Assembly (NCBI RefSeq): GCF_023272795.1
Contig: NZ_CP096829.1
Span: 4,650,001 to 4,714,000, forward strand
Direction of reading: 5' to 3'
Origin: Flavobacterium humidisoli
Lineage (GTDB): Bacteria > Bacteroidota > Bacteroidia > Flavobacteriales > Flavobacteriaceae
Length of the DNA stretch: 64,000 nt
Shown: piece by piece, positions 33,998-42,060 of the stretch
How positions within the stretch are numbered: position 1 is the stretch's first letter
Layout of the letters: each line of letters opens with the position of its first letter
The notes under the pieces: generated by a model
Told to the model about the DNA's origin: nothing
Databases searched by the model: none
What the model saw: only the letters and a program-made list of their open reading frames with translations
Position numbers and translations under genes: made by a program

Positions 33998-36202
33998 TTA
34001 AACCTTAGCAGTTTCTATAATCTTATCCAACGTAATTGGTAAATCTCGAACACGTTTTCCGGTTGCGTTAAAAACGGCATTTGCAATTGCAGGTGCCATT
34101 CCAACTAAAGCCGTTTCTCCAAGACCTTTTGTTCCCATTGGATTACTGATTGGGTCTTTTTTATTGACGAAAAATACTTCCTGTTTTTCAATATCGGCAT
34201 TTACAGGAACATGATAATCGGCAAAATTATTATTGATTGGACGGCCAAAACGATGATCGATTTCTAATGCTTCCATCAATCCCATTCCGATTCCTCCTAC
34301 TGCTCCGCCAAACATTTGTCCAGCCGATGTTTTTTGGTTGATAACTGTTCCGATATCGGCACAAGAAACCACATGAGCCAATCGTATTATCCCCAGATTC
34401 GGATTCACTAATACTTTTACAAAGTGAACTGAAAAGGAATAAATCGAGTATTTCTTTGCTTCTTCTGCGGCTTTAGAAAGATTTTCAACTTCAAAATCTT
34501 CTAATTTATTACTACTTAAAAGTGCCGTTAATGCAACCGATTTAGATTTGTCCTTTTTAGAAGAAACTGCACCATTTTCAAAAGTTAAATCTGTGAGGGC
34601 GATTCCTTTTAAAGCAGGATTTTTACTTCCTAATTCAACTATTTTACTCAATAATAAATTACAAGCATCATGAACCGCAGAACCAACAGACGAAGTCGTT
34701 GCCGAACCACCTTGCGTTGGACCTTTTGGCAATCCGCTTTTTCCCATTTCGATAACTACATTTTCGGCTGGCAAGCCAATTACTTCGGCTCCAATAGCTG
34801 TCATCATAGTTGCAGTCCCTGGTCCCATATCATTTACACTGCATTGCAATACTAAATCTCCATTAGCCAAAAATTTTGCCTTTACAGAAGTTGGGCTTCT
34901 ATAACAGCCAAAAGTTCCTGTTCCCATTCCGTAGCCCACAAGCCAGTTTCCTTCTTTAACAGAACCTGGTTCATTTTTACGGTTTTTCCAGCCTATGCGT
35001 TCCATTCCAGCCTCGTAGCATTCTAAAAGAAATTTACTGCTCCACGGTTTATTTTGTTCTAGATCTTTTTCAGCATAATTGCGTTTTCTGAATTCAATCG
35101 GATCTAAGTTTAATTTATAAGCCAATTCGTCCATTGCACTTTCTAAAGCAAAAGAACCTGTTGCTTCTCCCGGACCACGCATCCAGATAGGTGTGCAGGT
35201 ATCCAAAGGTACAATTCTATAACGTGTCGAAACGTTTGGACAATCATAAATAAATCGGGACATGTTTACGGTACCTTCCATAAAATCCTCATAGCTTGAA
35301 GTCATTGCAACTGCTTCATGCGTTAATCCAGTCAGTTTTCCGTCTTTAGTAGCACCCAATCCCATTTTCTGAATTGTGTATGGTCTGAAACCAACATTGG
35401 TAAACATTTGCTCACGATGCAATACTAATTTAACTGGACGATTTAATTTTTTAGCTCCTATCAAAGCTGCAATTTCATATGGCCAAGTGTGCAATCCCAT
35501 TCCGAAAGCACCACCAAGATACTCCGCATGAACCTCAACATCTTCAACAGGCACTCCAAAAACTCCAGCAACACTTCTACGCGTTCCCTCGACACCTTGA
35601 CTTTTTGTATATAAAATTGGTTTATTTCCGTCCCATTTGGCTATAATGTTTGCCAGCTCCATTGGGTTATGCACCTCAGTTGGAATCGTATATTCGGTTT
35701 CCAGAATAACCTCAGCATTTTTATAACCATCTTGTTCACCGCGATGGTAATCATTTCCTTTATCGGTATCGACTTTCTTTTCTTTTTCAGCAGCCTTTTT
35801 AAGTTCTGTCGAATGTTCTTCTTTAAAATAATCGGCTTTAATTAAACTCGCCGCATATCGCATACGCTCAAAAGTATCGGCAATAACCAAAGCAATCGGC
35901 TGATCGTAATACAAAACAGAATCGTCCTTGAAAACCTGTAATGGCTGACCAAAATTATGCTTGTCTTTTGCTTTTTCGTAACCAGCAGGCTTATCTACAT
36001 TTAAATGCGTAATTACAGCCAAAACTCCAGGAGCCCATTCTGCTTTTTTAGTATCAAGGGTTTTAATTCTTCCTTTCGCAATCGTACTTCCTACCAAACA
36101 GGCGTAGACAACACCAGCCGTTTTATACTCTGCCGAATAAGTTGCTGATCCCGTTACTTTAGCAAATCCGTCAACTCTATTAATATTACTTGTCTTGCTC
36201 AT
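33998..36202 (-). CDS. Molybdopterin-binding subunit of PaoC/YagR-type aldehyde oxidoreductase
   Basis: A 734-residue catalytic subunit of the xanthine oxidase family. The N-terminal hammerhead domain covers about 10-115 (VDGFAKVTGSATYSAEY, GVLAVITHLNV). Moco-binding domains follow, with GGAFGMGLHTWP, MRGPGEATGSFALESAMDELA, GYGMGTGTFG, and QGGSATTSSVGSAVHDA. The catalytic glutamate is in GTKGLGETALVG near the C-terminus. With the two neighbouring subunits it would oxidise aldehydes (or N-heterocycles) in the periplasm after Tat export as a complex. It lies 7 bp after the FAD subunit gene. It is shorter and arranged like E. coli PaoC rather than classic xanthine dehydrogenase. Confidence 0.92.
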   Translation of the reverse strand: MSKTSNINRVDGFAKVTGSATYSAEYKTAGVVYACLVGSTIAKGRIKTLDTKKAEWAPGVLAVITHLNVDKPAGYEKAKDKHNFGQPLQVFKDDSVLYYDQPIALVIADTFERMRYAASLIKADYFKEEHSTELKKAAEKEKKVDTDKGNDYHRGEQDGYKNAEVILETEYTIPTEVHNPMELANIIAKWDGNKPILYTKSQGVEGTRRSVAGVFGVPVEDVEVHAEYLGGAFGMGLHTWPYEIAALIGAKKLNRPVKLVLHREQMFTNVGFRPYTIQKMGLGATKDGKLTGLTHEAVAMTSSYEDFMEGTVNMSRFIYDCPNVSTRYRIVPLDTCTPIWMRGPGEATGSFALESAMDELAYKLNLDPIEFRKRNYAEKDLEQNKPWSSKFLLECYEAGMERIGWKNRKNEPGSVKEGNWLVGYGMGTGTFGCYRSPTSVKAKFLANGDLVLQCSVNDMGPGTATMMTAIGAEVIGLPAENVVIEMGKSGLPKGPTQGGSATTSSVGSAVHDACNLLLSKIVELGSKNPALKGIALTDLTFENGAVSSKKDKSKSVALTALLSSNKLEDFEVENLSKAAEEAKKYSIYSFSVHFVKVLVNPNLGIIRLAHVVSCADIGTVINQKTSAGQMFGGAVGGIGMGLMEALEIDHRFGRPINNNFADYHVPVNADIEKQEVFFVNKKDPISNPMGTKGLGETALVGMAPAIANAVFNATGKRVRDLPITLDKIIETAKV

Positions 36203-36209
36203 AATTTAA

Positions 36210-37190
36210 TTATTTTGATGCTGCTATCGTAAGTGCTTCTGCTACTGCATTCTCTCCAAGCATTAGTTTAAAATTATTATCCCCAAATCCTTTTGCACCT
36301 TTCATAGACAAATGGCCTGCTTGTTTAAACAGATCTTCTGAAATTGTTTTCCCTTTCAGGAATTTTTCTGTTTCAGTCAATCGCCATGGTTTATGTGCCA
36401 CGCCTCCCATAGCCAATCTGACATCGTTTATGGTATTATTTTTTATATCTAAAGCCACAGCAACAGATACCAATGCAAAAGCATAACTCGTCCTATCACG
36501 AACTTTAAGATAATGCACATTTTTACTAAAATTATTATCTGGAATTTCAACAGCAGTAATCAATTCTCTACTGTCAAGCGTATTGTCTTTTTCAGGCGTA
36601 TTTCCAGGAAGTTTATGAAAATCAGTAAACTTAATTTCTCGTTTTCCTTTTGGACCATCTACCAAAACTGTTGCATCGAGCGCTGCCAAAGCCACACACA
36701 TATCACTTGGATGAACGGCAATACAACTATCCGAAGTTCCAAAAACAGCAGCCATTCGGTTAGAACCGCCAATCGCACCGCATCCGCTTTTTGGAACACG
36801 TTTGTTGCAAGGCATATCGGTATTGTAATAATAAGAACATCTCGTTTTCTGCAGCATATTGCCTCCAACTGTCGCCATGTGACGAATTTGCTGAGAAGCT
36901 CCAGCAGCTAATGCTAATGCCAACAAAGGATGTTTTTCTTTAATAGAAGCATCTTCGGCAACCTGACTATTTTTTGCCAATGCGCCAATCGTAACTTTTC
37001 CTTTTAAGAACTCTATTTTCTTTAAGTCTAATCCGTTAATGTCTACTAATTTATCTGGAGCGACGATATTCTTCTTCATTAAATCCACCAGATTCGTTCC
37101 TCCAGCAATAAACATAGAGGAATCATCTTTTGCTTTTCCTGTAATTGCCGAAGACGACGACAAGGCTTTAATTATCTGAAAGTTTTTCAT
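36210..37190 (-). CDS. FAD-binding subunit of PaoB/YagS-type aldehyde oxidoreductase
   Basis: A 326-residue subunit of the CoxM/XdhB family. The FAD-binding motif is FIAGGTNLVDLMKKN, and ATVGGNMLQKTRCSYY begins a Cys-containing insert that continues NTDMPCNKRVPKSGCGAIGG and SDSCIAVHPSDM. This Cys set matches the extra [4Fe-4S] site of E. coli PaoB and is absent from ordinary XdhB proteins. The C-terminal CO-dehydrogenase flavoprotein domain has VRDRTSYAFALVSVAVAL and GGVAHKPWR. It passes electrons from the 2Fe-2S clusters to FAD. Its start overlaps the stop of the iron-sulfur subunit gene (ATGA), indicating translational coupling. Confidence 0.92.
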   Translation of the reverse strand: MKNFQIIKALSSSSAITGKAKDDSSMFIAGGTNLVDLMKKNIVAPDKLVDINGLDLKKIEFLKGKVTIGALAKNSQVAEDASIKEKHPLLALALAAGASQQIRHMATVGGNMLQKTRCSYYYNTDMPCNKRVPKSGCGAIGGSNRMAAVFGTSDSCIAVHPSDMCVALAALDATVLVDGPKGKREIKFTDFHKLPGNTPEKDNTLDSRELITAVEIPDNNFSKNVHYLKVRDRTSYAFALVSVAVALDIKNNTINDVRLAMGGVAHKPWRLTETEKFLKGKTISEDLFKQAGHLSMKGAKGFGDNNFKLMLGENAVAEALTIAASK

Positions 37191-37825
37191 ATTTCCTTCC
37201 CTCCTTCCTTCACTTCCGTTATAGCGTCAACGATATTATGATAAGCACCACATCTACAGATGTTACCACTCATATATTCACTGATTTCTTCCCTGCTATT
37301 AGCATGACCTTCTTTGATACAAGCAATTCCAGACATAATTTGTCCGGGAGTGCAATATCCGCACTGAAAACCGTCGTGTTTGATAAAAGCTTCCTGCATT
37401 GGATGCAGTTTTTTTCCTTTCGAAAGTCCTTCAATAGTAGTTACTTGTGCGTTTTGCTGCATCGTTGCCAAAGAGAGACACGACAAAATTCTAGTTCCAT
37501 TTACGTGAACAGTACACGCGCCACATTGTCCGTGGTCACATCCCTTTTTGGTTCCTGTAAGCTGTAACTGTTCCCGAAGCAAATCCAATAAAGTAGTTCT
37601 CGGTTCAATATTCAGATTGTGTTTTGTGCCATTTACTTCAATAGAAAGCGGTACTGTTTCTAAATACTCCGCTATTTTTTCATCCCATTTCTTTTCTGTA
37701 GCCATAACCAATGAAGGCGGCGTCAGGGCAAGAGCGGTAAAAAGTCCTGATTTCTTTATAAAGTCACGACGCGAATTGGAATCTTCGGGCATTACTTTAT
37801 TCTGGTTTGTTTTTTTAGAAGCCAT
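37187..37825 (-). CDS. Tat-exported 2Fe-2S subunit of PaoA/YagT-type aldehyde oxidoreductase
   Basis: A 212-residue subunit with a twin-arginine signal SRRDFIKKSGLF at about 18-29 and a hydrophobic stretch up to ATEKK. The first 2Fe-2S domain has CDHGQCGACTVHVNG and a further Cys in ILSCL. The second has FQCGYCTPGQIMSG and NICRCGAYHNIVDAI. Both match the ferredoxin-like pair of molybdenum hydroxylases. The Tat signal sits on this subunit, as in PaoA, so the folded heterotrimer would be exported with its cofactors. It is the first gene of the three-gene operon. A TAAATTTG -7-like word lies at 37877-37870 on this strand without a clear -33 partner. Confidence 0.93.
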   Translation of the reverse strand: MASKKTNQNKVMPEDSNSRRDFIKKSGLFTALALTPPSLVMATEKKWDEKIAEYLETVPLSIEVNGTKHNLNIEPRTTLLDLLREQLQLTGTKKGCDHGQCGACTVHVNGTRILSCLSLATMQQNAQVTTIEGLSKGKKLHPMQEAFIKHDGFQCGYCTPGQIMSGIACIKEGHANSREEISEYMSGNICRCGAYHNIVDAITEVKEGGKEI

Positions 37826-37955
37826 TCAATCTATTTGTTAAATTAGCAAATTCGCTTTTGTCATTCTAACAAATTTAGCGATCTTATGTAAGAAAAAATT
37901 ATAAAATTCAAACATTACTCTTATTTAGAATAATTACAATTTTGCGTTTTTTTTA

Positions 37956-38096
37956 ACCGCAAAGAGCGCAAAGGTTTTTGTTCTAGAGTATTTTATAAAA
38001 ACGCTAAGATTGCAAAGCTGGAATTGATAAAGCTTTGCGAACTTTGCATTCGCTTAAGATAAAGTGATATAAAAAAACTTTGCGCACTTTGCGATA
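37956..38096. repeat. Element with CGCAAAG-type inverted ends
   Basis: CCGCAAAGAGCGCAAAGG on the left and ACTTTGCGCACTTTGCGA on the right are imperfect reverse complements about 100 bp apart, with further AAAGCTTTGCGAACTTTGC words in between. It fills most of the 341-bp gap between the divergent iron-sulfur subunit and cysteine desulfurase genes. The remainder of that gap is AT-rich with no feature I can name. Confidence 0.7.
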
Positions 38097-38166
38097 AAAA
38101 ACACACATTAAACCAGTTTATTCTTTACTTTGAAAATTGTACTTTTACGAGAATTAAGTTTTTACT

Positions 38167-39318
38167 ATGCCAAATCAGCAACTTATTTATCTCGATAATA
38201 ACGCCACAACTCGTGTTGATGATAGGGTTTTGAATACCATGCTTCCGTATTTCACTGATTTTTATGCGAATTCAACAGGAACACATCTAGCAGGATTAAC
38301 AGTAAAAGAAGCTGTTGAAAACGCAGCATGGCAAACGGCTGATTTAATAAATGCTCATGCTGATGAAATCATATTTACTTCGGGCGCGACTGAGGCAATT
38401 AATCTTGCAATTAAAGGTTTAGCCGATCAAAACCGAAAACATATTGTTACAATTCAAACTGAACATAAAGCGGTTCTGGAAACGTGTCGTTTTATGGAAA
38501 GTAATGGCTTTCAGGTAACTTATCTTCCAACTGATTTCGACGGACTTTTAAACCTTCAACTTTTAGAAGAAATAATTACAGATAAAACACTGGTTTTCAT
38601 TGGAATGTTTTCCAACAATGAAACAGGAGTCATACAAAATATCAGCGAAATTTCTAGAATTCTGAAAAGCAAGAATGTACTTTTTTTATGTGATGCGACT
38701 CAGGCTGTTGGAAAAATTCTTATTGATGTAAAAAAACTCGAAATTGATCTTTTGACTTTGTCTGCGCATAAATTTTACGGTCCAAAAGGAATTGGCGCTT
38801 TGTATATTTCGGCAAAAGCCAAAGTAAAACTGAAACCTCAAATTCTTGGAGGCGGACAACAAAGAAAATTACGAAGCGGAACGTTAAATGTTCCCGGAAT
38901 TATAGGTTTAGGAAAAGCATCGGAAATTGCTGTAAATGAATTAGAAAAAGATCAAAATAGAATTTCTCTATTACGAGACAAGCTTGAAAAAGGTTTGCTG
39001 CAATTTGAAGGTTCTTTTATAAATGGAAATGTAGAAAATCGAATTTACAATACTTGTAATATTTGTTTCCCATACGTAAATTCAGAACAGCTGATTTTGG
39101 CTTTAGGAAATATTTCTGTTTCAAACGGAGCTTCATGTTCGGCTGTAACTTCTGAGCCTTCTCATGTTTTAAAAGCAATGGGCTTGTCTGATGAAGAAGC
39201 TTTGAGTTCGGTTCGTTTCAGTTTGGGAAGATTTACTACTTCTGAGGAAATTGATATTGCTGTTGAGCGTGTTTTGAGTTTAGCTAGGCAGTTTGCCACG
39301 AAGGCGCTAAGACACTAA
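38167..39318 (+). CDS. Cysteine desulfurase (NifS/IscS-like), likely Moco sulfuration
   Basis: A 383-residue PLP enzyme. The family start is LDNNATTRVDDRVLNTMLPYF, the substrate-region histidine lies in IQTEHKAVLE, the PLP lysine is in SAHKFYGPKGIGALY, and the sulfur-carrying cysteine is in SNGASCSAVTSEPSHVL. It forms persulfide from L-cysteine. Molybdenum hydroxylases of the XDH family need a terminal sulfido ligand delivered by a cysteine desulfurase with XdhC (NifS4/XdhC in Rhodobacter), and both genes flank the enzyme genes here. The last eight codons (FATKALRH and stop) come from a dispersed GCCACGAAGGCGCTAAG repeat, so the native C-terminus was probably altered by it. Confidence 0.9.
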   Translation: MPNQQLIYLDNNATTRVDDRVLNTMLPYFTDFYANSTGTHLAGLTVKEAVENAAWQTADLINAHADEIIFTSGATEAINLAIKGLADQNRKHIVTIQTEHKAVLETCRFMESNGFQVTYLPTDFDGLLNLQLLEEIITDKTLVFIGMFSNNETGVIQNISEISRILKSKNVLFLCDATQAVGKILIDVKKLEIDLLTLSAHKFYGPKGIGALYISAKAKVKLKPQILGGGQQRKLRSGTLNVPGIIGLGKASEIAVNELEKDQNRISLLRDKLEKGLLQFEGSFINGNVENRIYNTCNICFPYVNSEQLILALGNISVSNGASCSAVTSEPSHVLKAMGLSDEEALSSVRFSLGRFTTSEEIDIAVERVLSLARQFATKALRH

Positions 39319-39326
39319 GTTTTTTT
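39293..39326. repeat. Gene-end repeat copy overlapping a coding end
   Basis: TTTGCCACGAAGGCGCTAAG followed by ACACTAAG and a T run. The first part is read as the final codons of the cysteine desulfurase gene and supplies its TAA. The same word occurs outside genes at 16106 and, diverged, at 11465 and 33701. Confidence 0.85.
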
Positions 39327-39378
39327 CTTTTTATCTGTTTTTTAATCTCGCAAAGTTGTAGAGAAGCAAAGATTTTAT

Positions 39379-39512
39379 GAATTGCCTCCAGTTTTAACTG
39401 GGGGTATGATATTTAAATAGAGTTGAAGGCTTTAGCCAAACAAGACTTAGTTTGGCTAAAGCCTTTTCTATAAGCTGTCTTTTTTTCATCCAGCTAAAGC
39501 TGGACGCAATTC
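39379..39512. repeat. 134-bp element with 23-bp terminal inverted repeats and an inner hairpin
   Basis: The left arm (39379-39401, GAATTGCCTCCAG...) and right arm (39490-39512) are complementary at 20 of 23 positions. Each arm also contains its own small palindrome (CCAGTTTTAACTGG, CCAGCTAAAGCTGG). Inside, a 16-bp perfect stem AAGGCTTTAGCCAAAC (39426-39441) / GTTTGGCTAAAGCCTT (39450-39465) forms a strong hairpin. No open frame is present. The rest of the 345-bp gap holds a CTTCGTCAGGATGACGAA palindrome-like word (39552-39571) and AACCTTTG repeats. Confidence 0.85.
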
Positions 39513-39663
39513 AAATCAAATTTCATGAATAATCTTTCTCGACTCCTCGCGTGCTATCCTTCCTTCGTCAGGATGACGAACTGGATCTAGAAAAGCCATT
39601 TGAAACAAAAACCTCTGAATGAACCTTTGCAACTTTGAACCTTTGAACCTTTCTCCCTTTATC

Positions 39664-40266
39664 TCAAGAAATCAACTTAAAATAATCTTCCTCTGTATCA
39701 ATATCAATATTTCCTTTTTCGAAAAGAACTGAAACTACATCTTCAGCATATTTCCTAATCAGTTTTTTAGCGCCTTGCTGGCCTTTCAATTCCAGAAGAT
39801 CTTGAAAGTATTTTTTGTGAAATAAAACCGGTGTTCCTAAAGTTTCAGAATAAGCAGAGGCCACAATTCCCTTTTGTGCCGTATGATGTTCTTTTATAAG
39901 ATTTTCGAATATTAGACTGGAGACAAAAGGCTGATCGCAAACTGCTAAAACACATTGTTCGCATTTTGGATTTAGAAGCAATAATTGCTTAATTCCATTT
40001 GCAATTGAAGAAGACATTCCGTTTTCCCAGTCAGAATTAAAAGAAAATGTGATTTCGGATAAATGAAGCTTTTTTTCAATTAAATCATGGTTTGACCCCG
40101 TCACCACTATTACAAACGAATTTTCAACCTTCAAAGCTTCTGAAACGGTATTTTTCAGCAAAGTCGATTCTTTATATTCCAGCAATTGTTTGGGTCTGCC
40201 TAATCTCGAAGAATTACCTGCTGCCAAAATGATAATGCCTATTTTATTTTGAAGTCTATTCTCCAT
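39664..40266 (-). CDS. MobA/MocA-like molybdenum-cofactor nucleotidyltransferase
   Basis: About 200 residues. The NTP-transferase signature is GIIILAAGNSSRLGRPKQLL, followed by VVTGSNHDLIE, WENGMSSSIANGI, VCDQPFVSS (metal-binding Asp) and SAYSETLGTPVLF. These match MocA-type enzymes that attach CMP or GMP to molybdopterin for hydroxylase-family enzymes. Three ATG codons lie at the start; I choose 40266 (MENRLQ) because it best fits the family start and leaves an 11-bp overlap with xdhC. It is co-transcribed after xdhC and would supply cofactor for the aldehyde oxidoreductase encoded nearby. Confidence 0.85.
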   Translation of the reverse strand: MENRLQNKIGIIILAAGNSSRLGRPKQLLEYKESTLLKNTVSEALKVENSFVIVVTGSNHDLIEKKLHLSEITFSFNSDWENGMSSSIANGIKQLLLLNPKCEQCVLAVCDQPFVSSLIFENLIKEHHTAQKGIVASAYSETLGTPVLFHKKYFQDLLELKGQQGAKKLIRKYAEDVVSVLFEKGNIDIDTEEDYFKLIS

Positions 40267-41380
40267 AATGAATTTCATCATGTATTTTGCCTTCTTTATA
40301 TTTCAATGAAGTTCCTATTCTTCCTGAAGCTACAGCTTTTATTTCGGAAACAATCGACAAAGCGATTTCTTCTGATGTTTCTGTGCCAATATCAAGCCCA
40401 ACTGGAGTATGAATTCTTTTCATCTGCTCTTCGCTTACTGTAATTCCTTCGATCAAAAGATCGTCCAGCATTCGGTTGAATTTTGACTTCGGACCTAGAA
40501 TTCCTATATAATGAAAATCAGTTTTTAGCAGCTCTTTTAAAACTACTAAATCGTATTTGTAATTGTGCGTCATCAAAGCAAAATAGGTCTGATCGTCAAT
40601 AACAATATTCTCTAAAAAATGTTCTGGATTTACTACCGAAACTTGATCGGCTTTAGGAAAACGTTTTTTAGTTGCATGCGTTGCGCGTCCTTCACCAATA
40701 GTAATTTTCCAGCCTAAAATTGAAGCCATTTTTACTAAAGGCTGAATATCGTTTCCTGCACCAGCAATCACAAGCGAAATAGAAGGTTTTATATATTCGA
40801 TTAAAGCTTCGTTGTCATTTTCTTCCTGAAGTTTTTTCACTACAGAAGTTTTAGTTTTCAGCACCTCTTTTACATCCGAAATTAAATTTAAAACTTCATT
40901 ATTATGATTTAAAACAGGACTGTCTTTTCTAAAAAACAAAGTTGTTCCAATCTGAAAAGCATTTCTTTTTAAAGAAAAAATGGTTACAATTACAGCTTCT
41001 TTTCTTTCTAATTCCAATTGCTTCAAAAGCTGAATTGGATTATTTGAAACCTCTTCATCAATATACTCAAAAAGAATATGAACGATTCCGTTGCATCCGA
41101 GCTGTAAACCAACTTCCGCATCATCTTCGTTATTCGTATTGTAAGTAACTAATTTGTTTTGTTTTTGATGGATCGAAAGAAGTGCTTTTCGTAACGCGTC
41201 GCCTTCCAAACAACCACCACTTATCGCTCCAGTCAATTCTCCATCTTCTGTTACCATCATGCGAGCGCCAGGCTGTCGATATGACGAGCCTTCAACTTTA
41301 ACGACCGTTGCTAGAGCAGTTTTTTTTCCTTCGGATTTTGCTTGCGAATAGGCTTTAAGAATTTCGTTGATTTCTTTCAT
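40256..41380 (-). CDS. xdhC: XdhC-family molybdenum cofactor chaperone
   Basis: A 374-residue protein of XdhC/CoxI type. The N-terminal XdhC domain (about 15-85) has LATVVKVEGSSYRQPGARM and the conserved ISGGCLEGD. A Rossmann-like C-terminal XdhC_C domain (about 205-350) has SLVIAGAGNDIQPLV and TPVGLDIGTETSEEIALSIVSEI. XdhC proteins bind Moco, promote its sulfuration with a cysteine desulfurase, and insert it into the apoenzyme; PaoD is the equivalent for PaoABC. Its stop overlaps the start of the MobA-like gene, and the two form a maturation operon on the minus strand. Confidence 0.92.
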   Translation of the reverse strand: MKEINEILKAYSQAKSEGKKTALATVVKVEGSSYRQPGARMMVTEDGELTGAISGGCLEGDALRKALLSIHQKQNKLVTYNTNNEDDAEVGLQLGCNGIVHILFEYIDEEVSNNPIQLLKQLELERKEAVIVTIFSLKRNAFQIGTTLFFRKDSPVLNHNNEVLNLISDVKEVLKTKTSVVKKLQEENDNEALIEYIKPSISLVIAGAGNDIQPLVKMASILGWKITIGEGRATHATKKRFPKADQVSVVNPEHFLENIVIDDQTYFALMTHNYKYDLVVLKELLKTDFHYIGILGPKSKFNRMLDDLLIEGITVSEEQMKRIHTPVGLDIGTETSEEIALSIVSEIKAVASGRIGTSLKYKEGKIHDEIHYGE

Positions 41381-41528
41381 AGATACTCTTCATCAATAGA
41401 AACTTAATATTGATGCTACTTTTTATTAGCCTAAAAGTAAAAAAATATTACAAACTTAAACACTGCAAAGCCATTTAAGTTTGTAATATTCTATTTTGAA
41501 AAGTCCTATTTAAACTGCCTAAACTATT

Positions 41529-41999
41529 TTATTCATTTAATTCTAAAAAATAATTCAGATTAGATTTTATTATTTTTTTGTTTCTGTCTAGCAGATATAG
41601 TTTTTCGGGATTGTTACTGTAATAGCCGTAGTAAACTTGATCTTTTTCTGGCTTATCCCAGTTTAAAATATAGATTGTTCCATCAGGATCTTTTTCTAAA
41701 CCTCTTTCGGTATTGATATTGCCTTTTTCTTTAAAGTTTTTTTCTGGCTGTTTTCCTTTGTATGTGCTAGATAATTGAAATGTATTATCTGCTACATCAA
41801 TTTTCAGAATCGTTTCTATTCCTTCACAGTCTGCACATGGTAGCGTTCCTTCATAAACAGAAATAGTATCGGCTGGTTCGTATTTTTCATTATTAGCAAT
41901 AGTATCTGTCAAAACAGCATTATTTTCATCTTTGCTATTTTTAGAATTACACGATGCTATAAGAGCTGACGCAAAAGCAAGAATAATTATTTTTCTCAT
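41529..41999 (-). CDS. NlpE-like lipoprotein
   Basis: A 156-residue lipoprotein (lipobox IASC, Cys16). It has an Asn/Asp-rich linker and then the NlpE N-domain signature YEGTLPCADCEGIETILKI with its CxxC motif, followed by FKEKGNINTERG and YYGYYSNNPEKLYLLDRN. NlpE in enterobacteria is an outer-membrane lipoprotein that senses copper or surface contact through Cpx. Flavobacteria lack that partner in the same form, so the role here is unknown. It stands alone between the xdhC operon and a LuxR-type regulator gene on the same strand, 61 bp away. Confidence 0.82.
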   Translation of the reverse strand: MRKIIILAFASALIASCNSKNSKDENNAVLTDTIANNEKYEPADTISVYEGTLPCADCEGIETILKIDVADNTFQLSSTYKGKQPEKNFKEKGNINTERGLEKDPDGTIYILNWDKPEKDQVYYGYYSNNPEKLYLLDRNKKIIKSNLNYFLELNE

Positions 42000-42060
42000 A
42001 ATATTTTTTTTTCAAATATAAGGAATATTCTTACTCAATCAACAGGCTAAAATTTTAAAC

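Noticed and set aside
36513..36911. 132-codon plus-strand frame within the FAD subunit gene
   Set aside because: It is a His/Ser/Arg-rich shadow of a well-conserved gene on the other strand.
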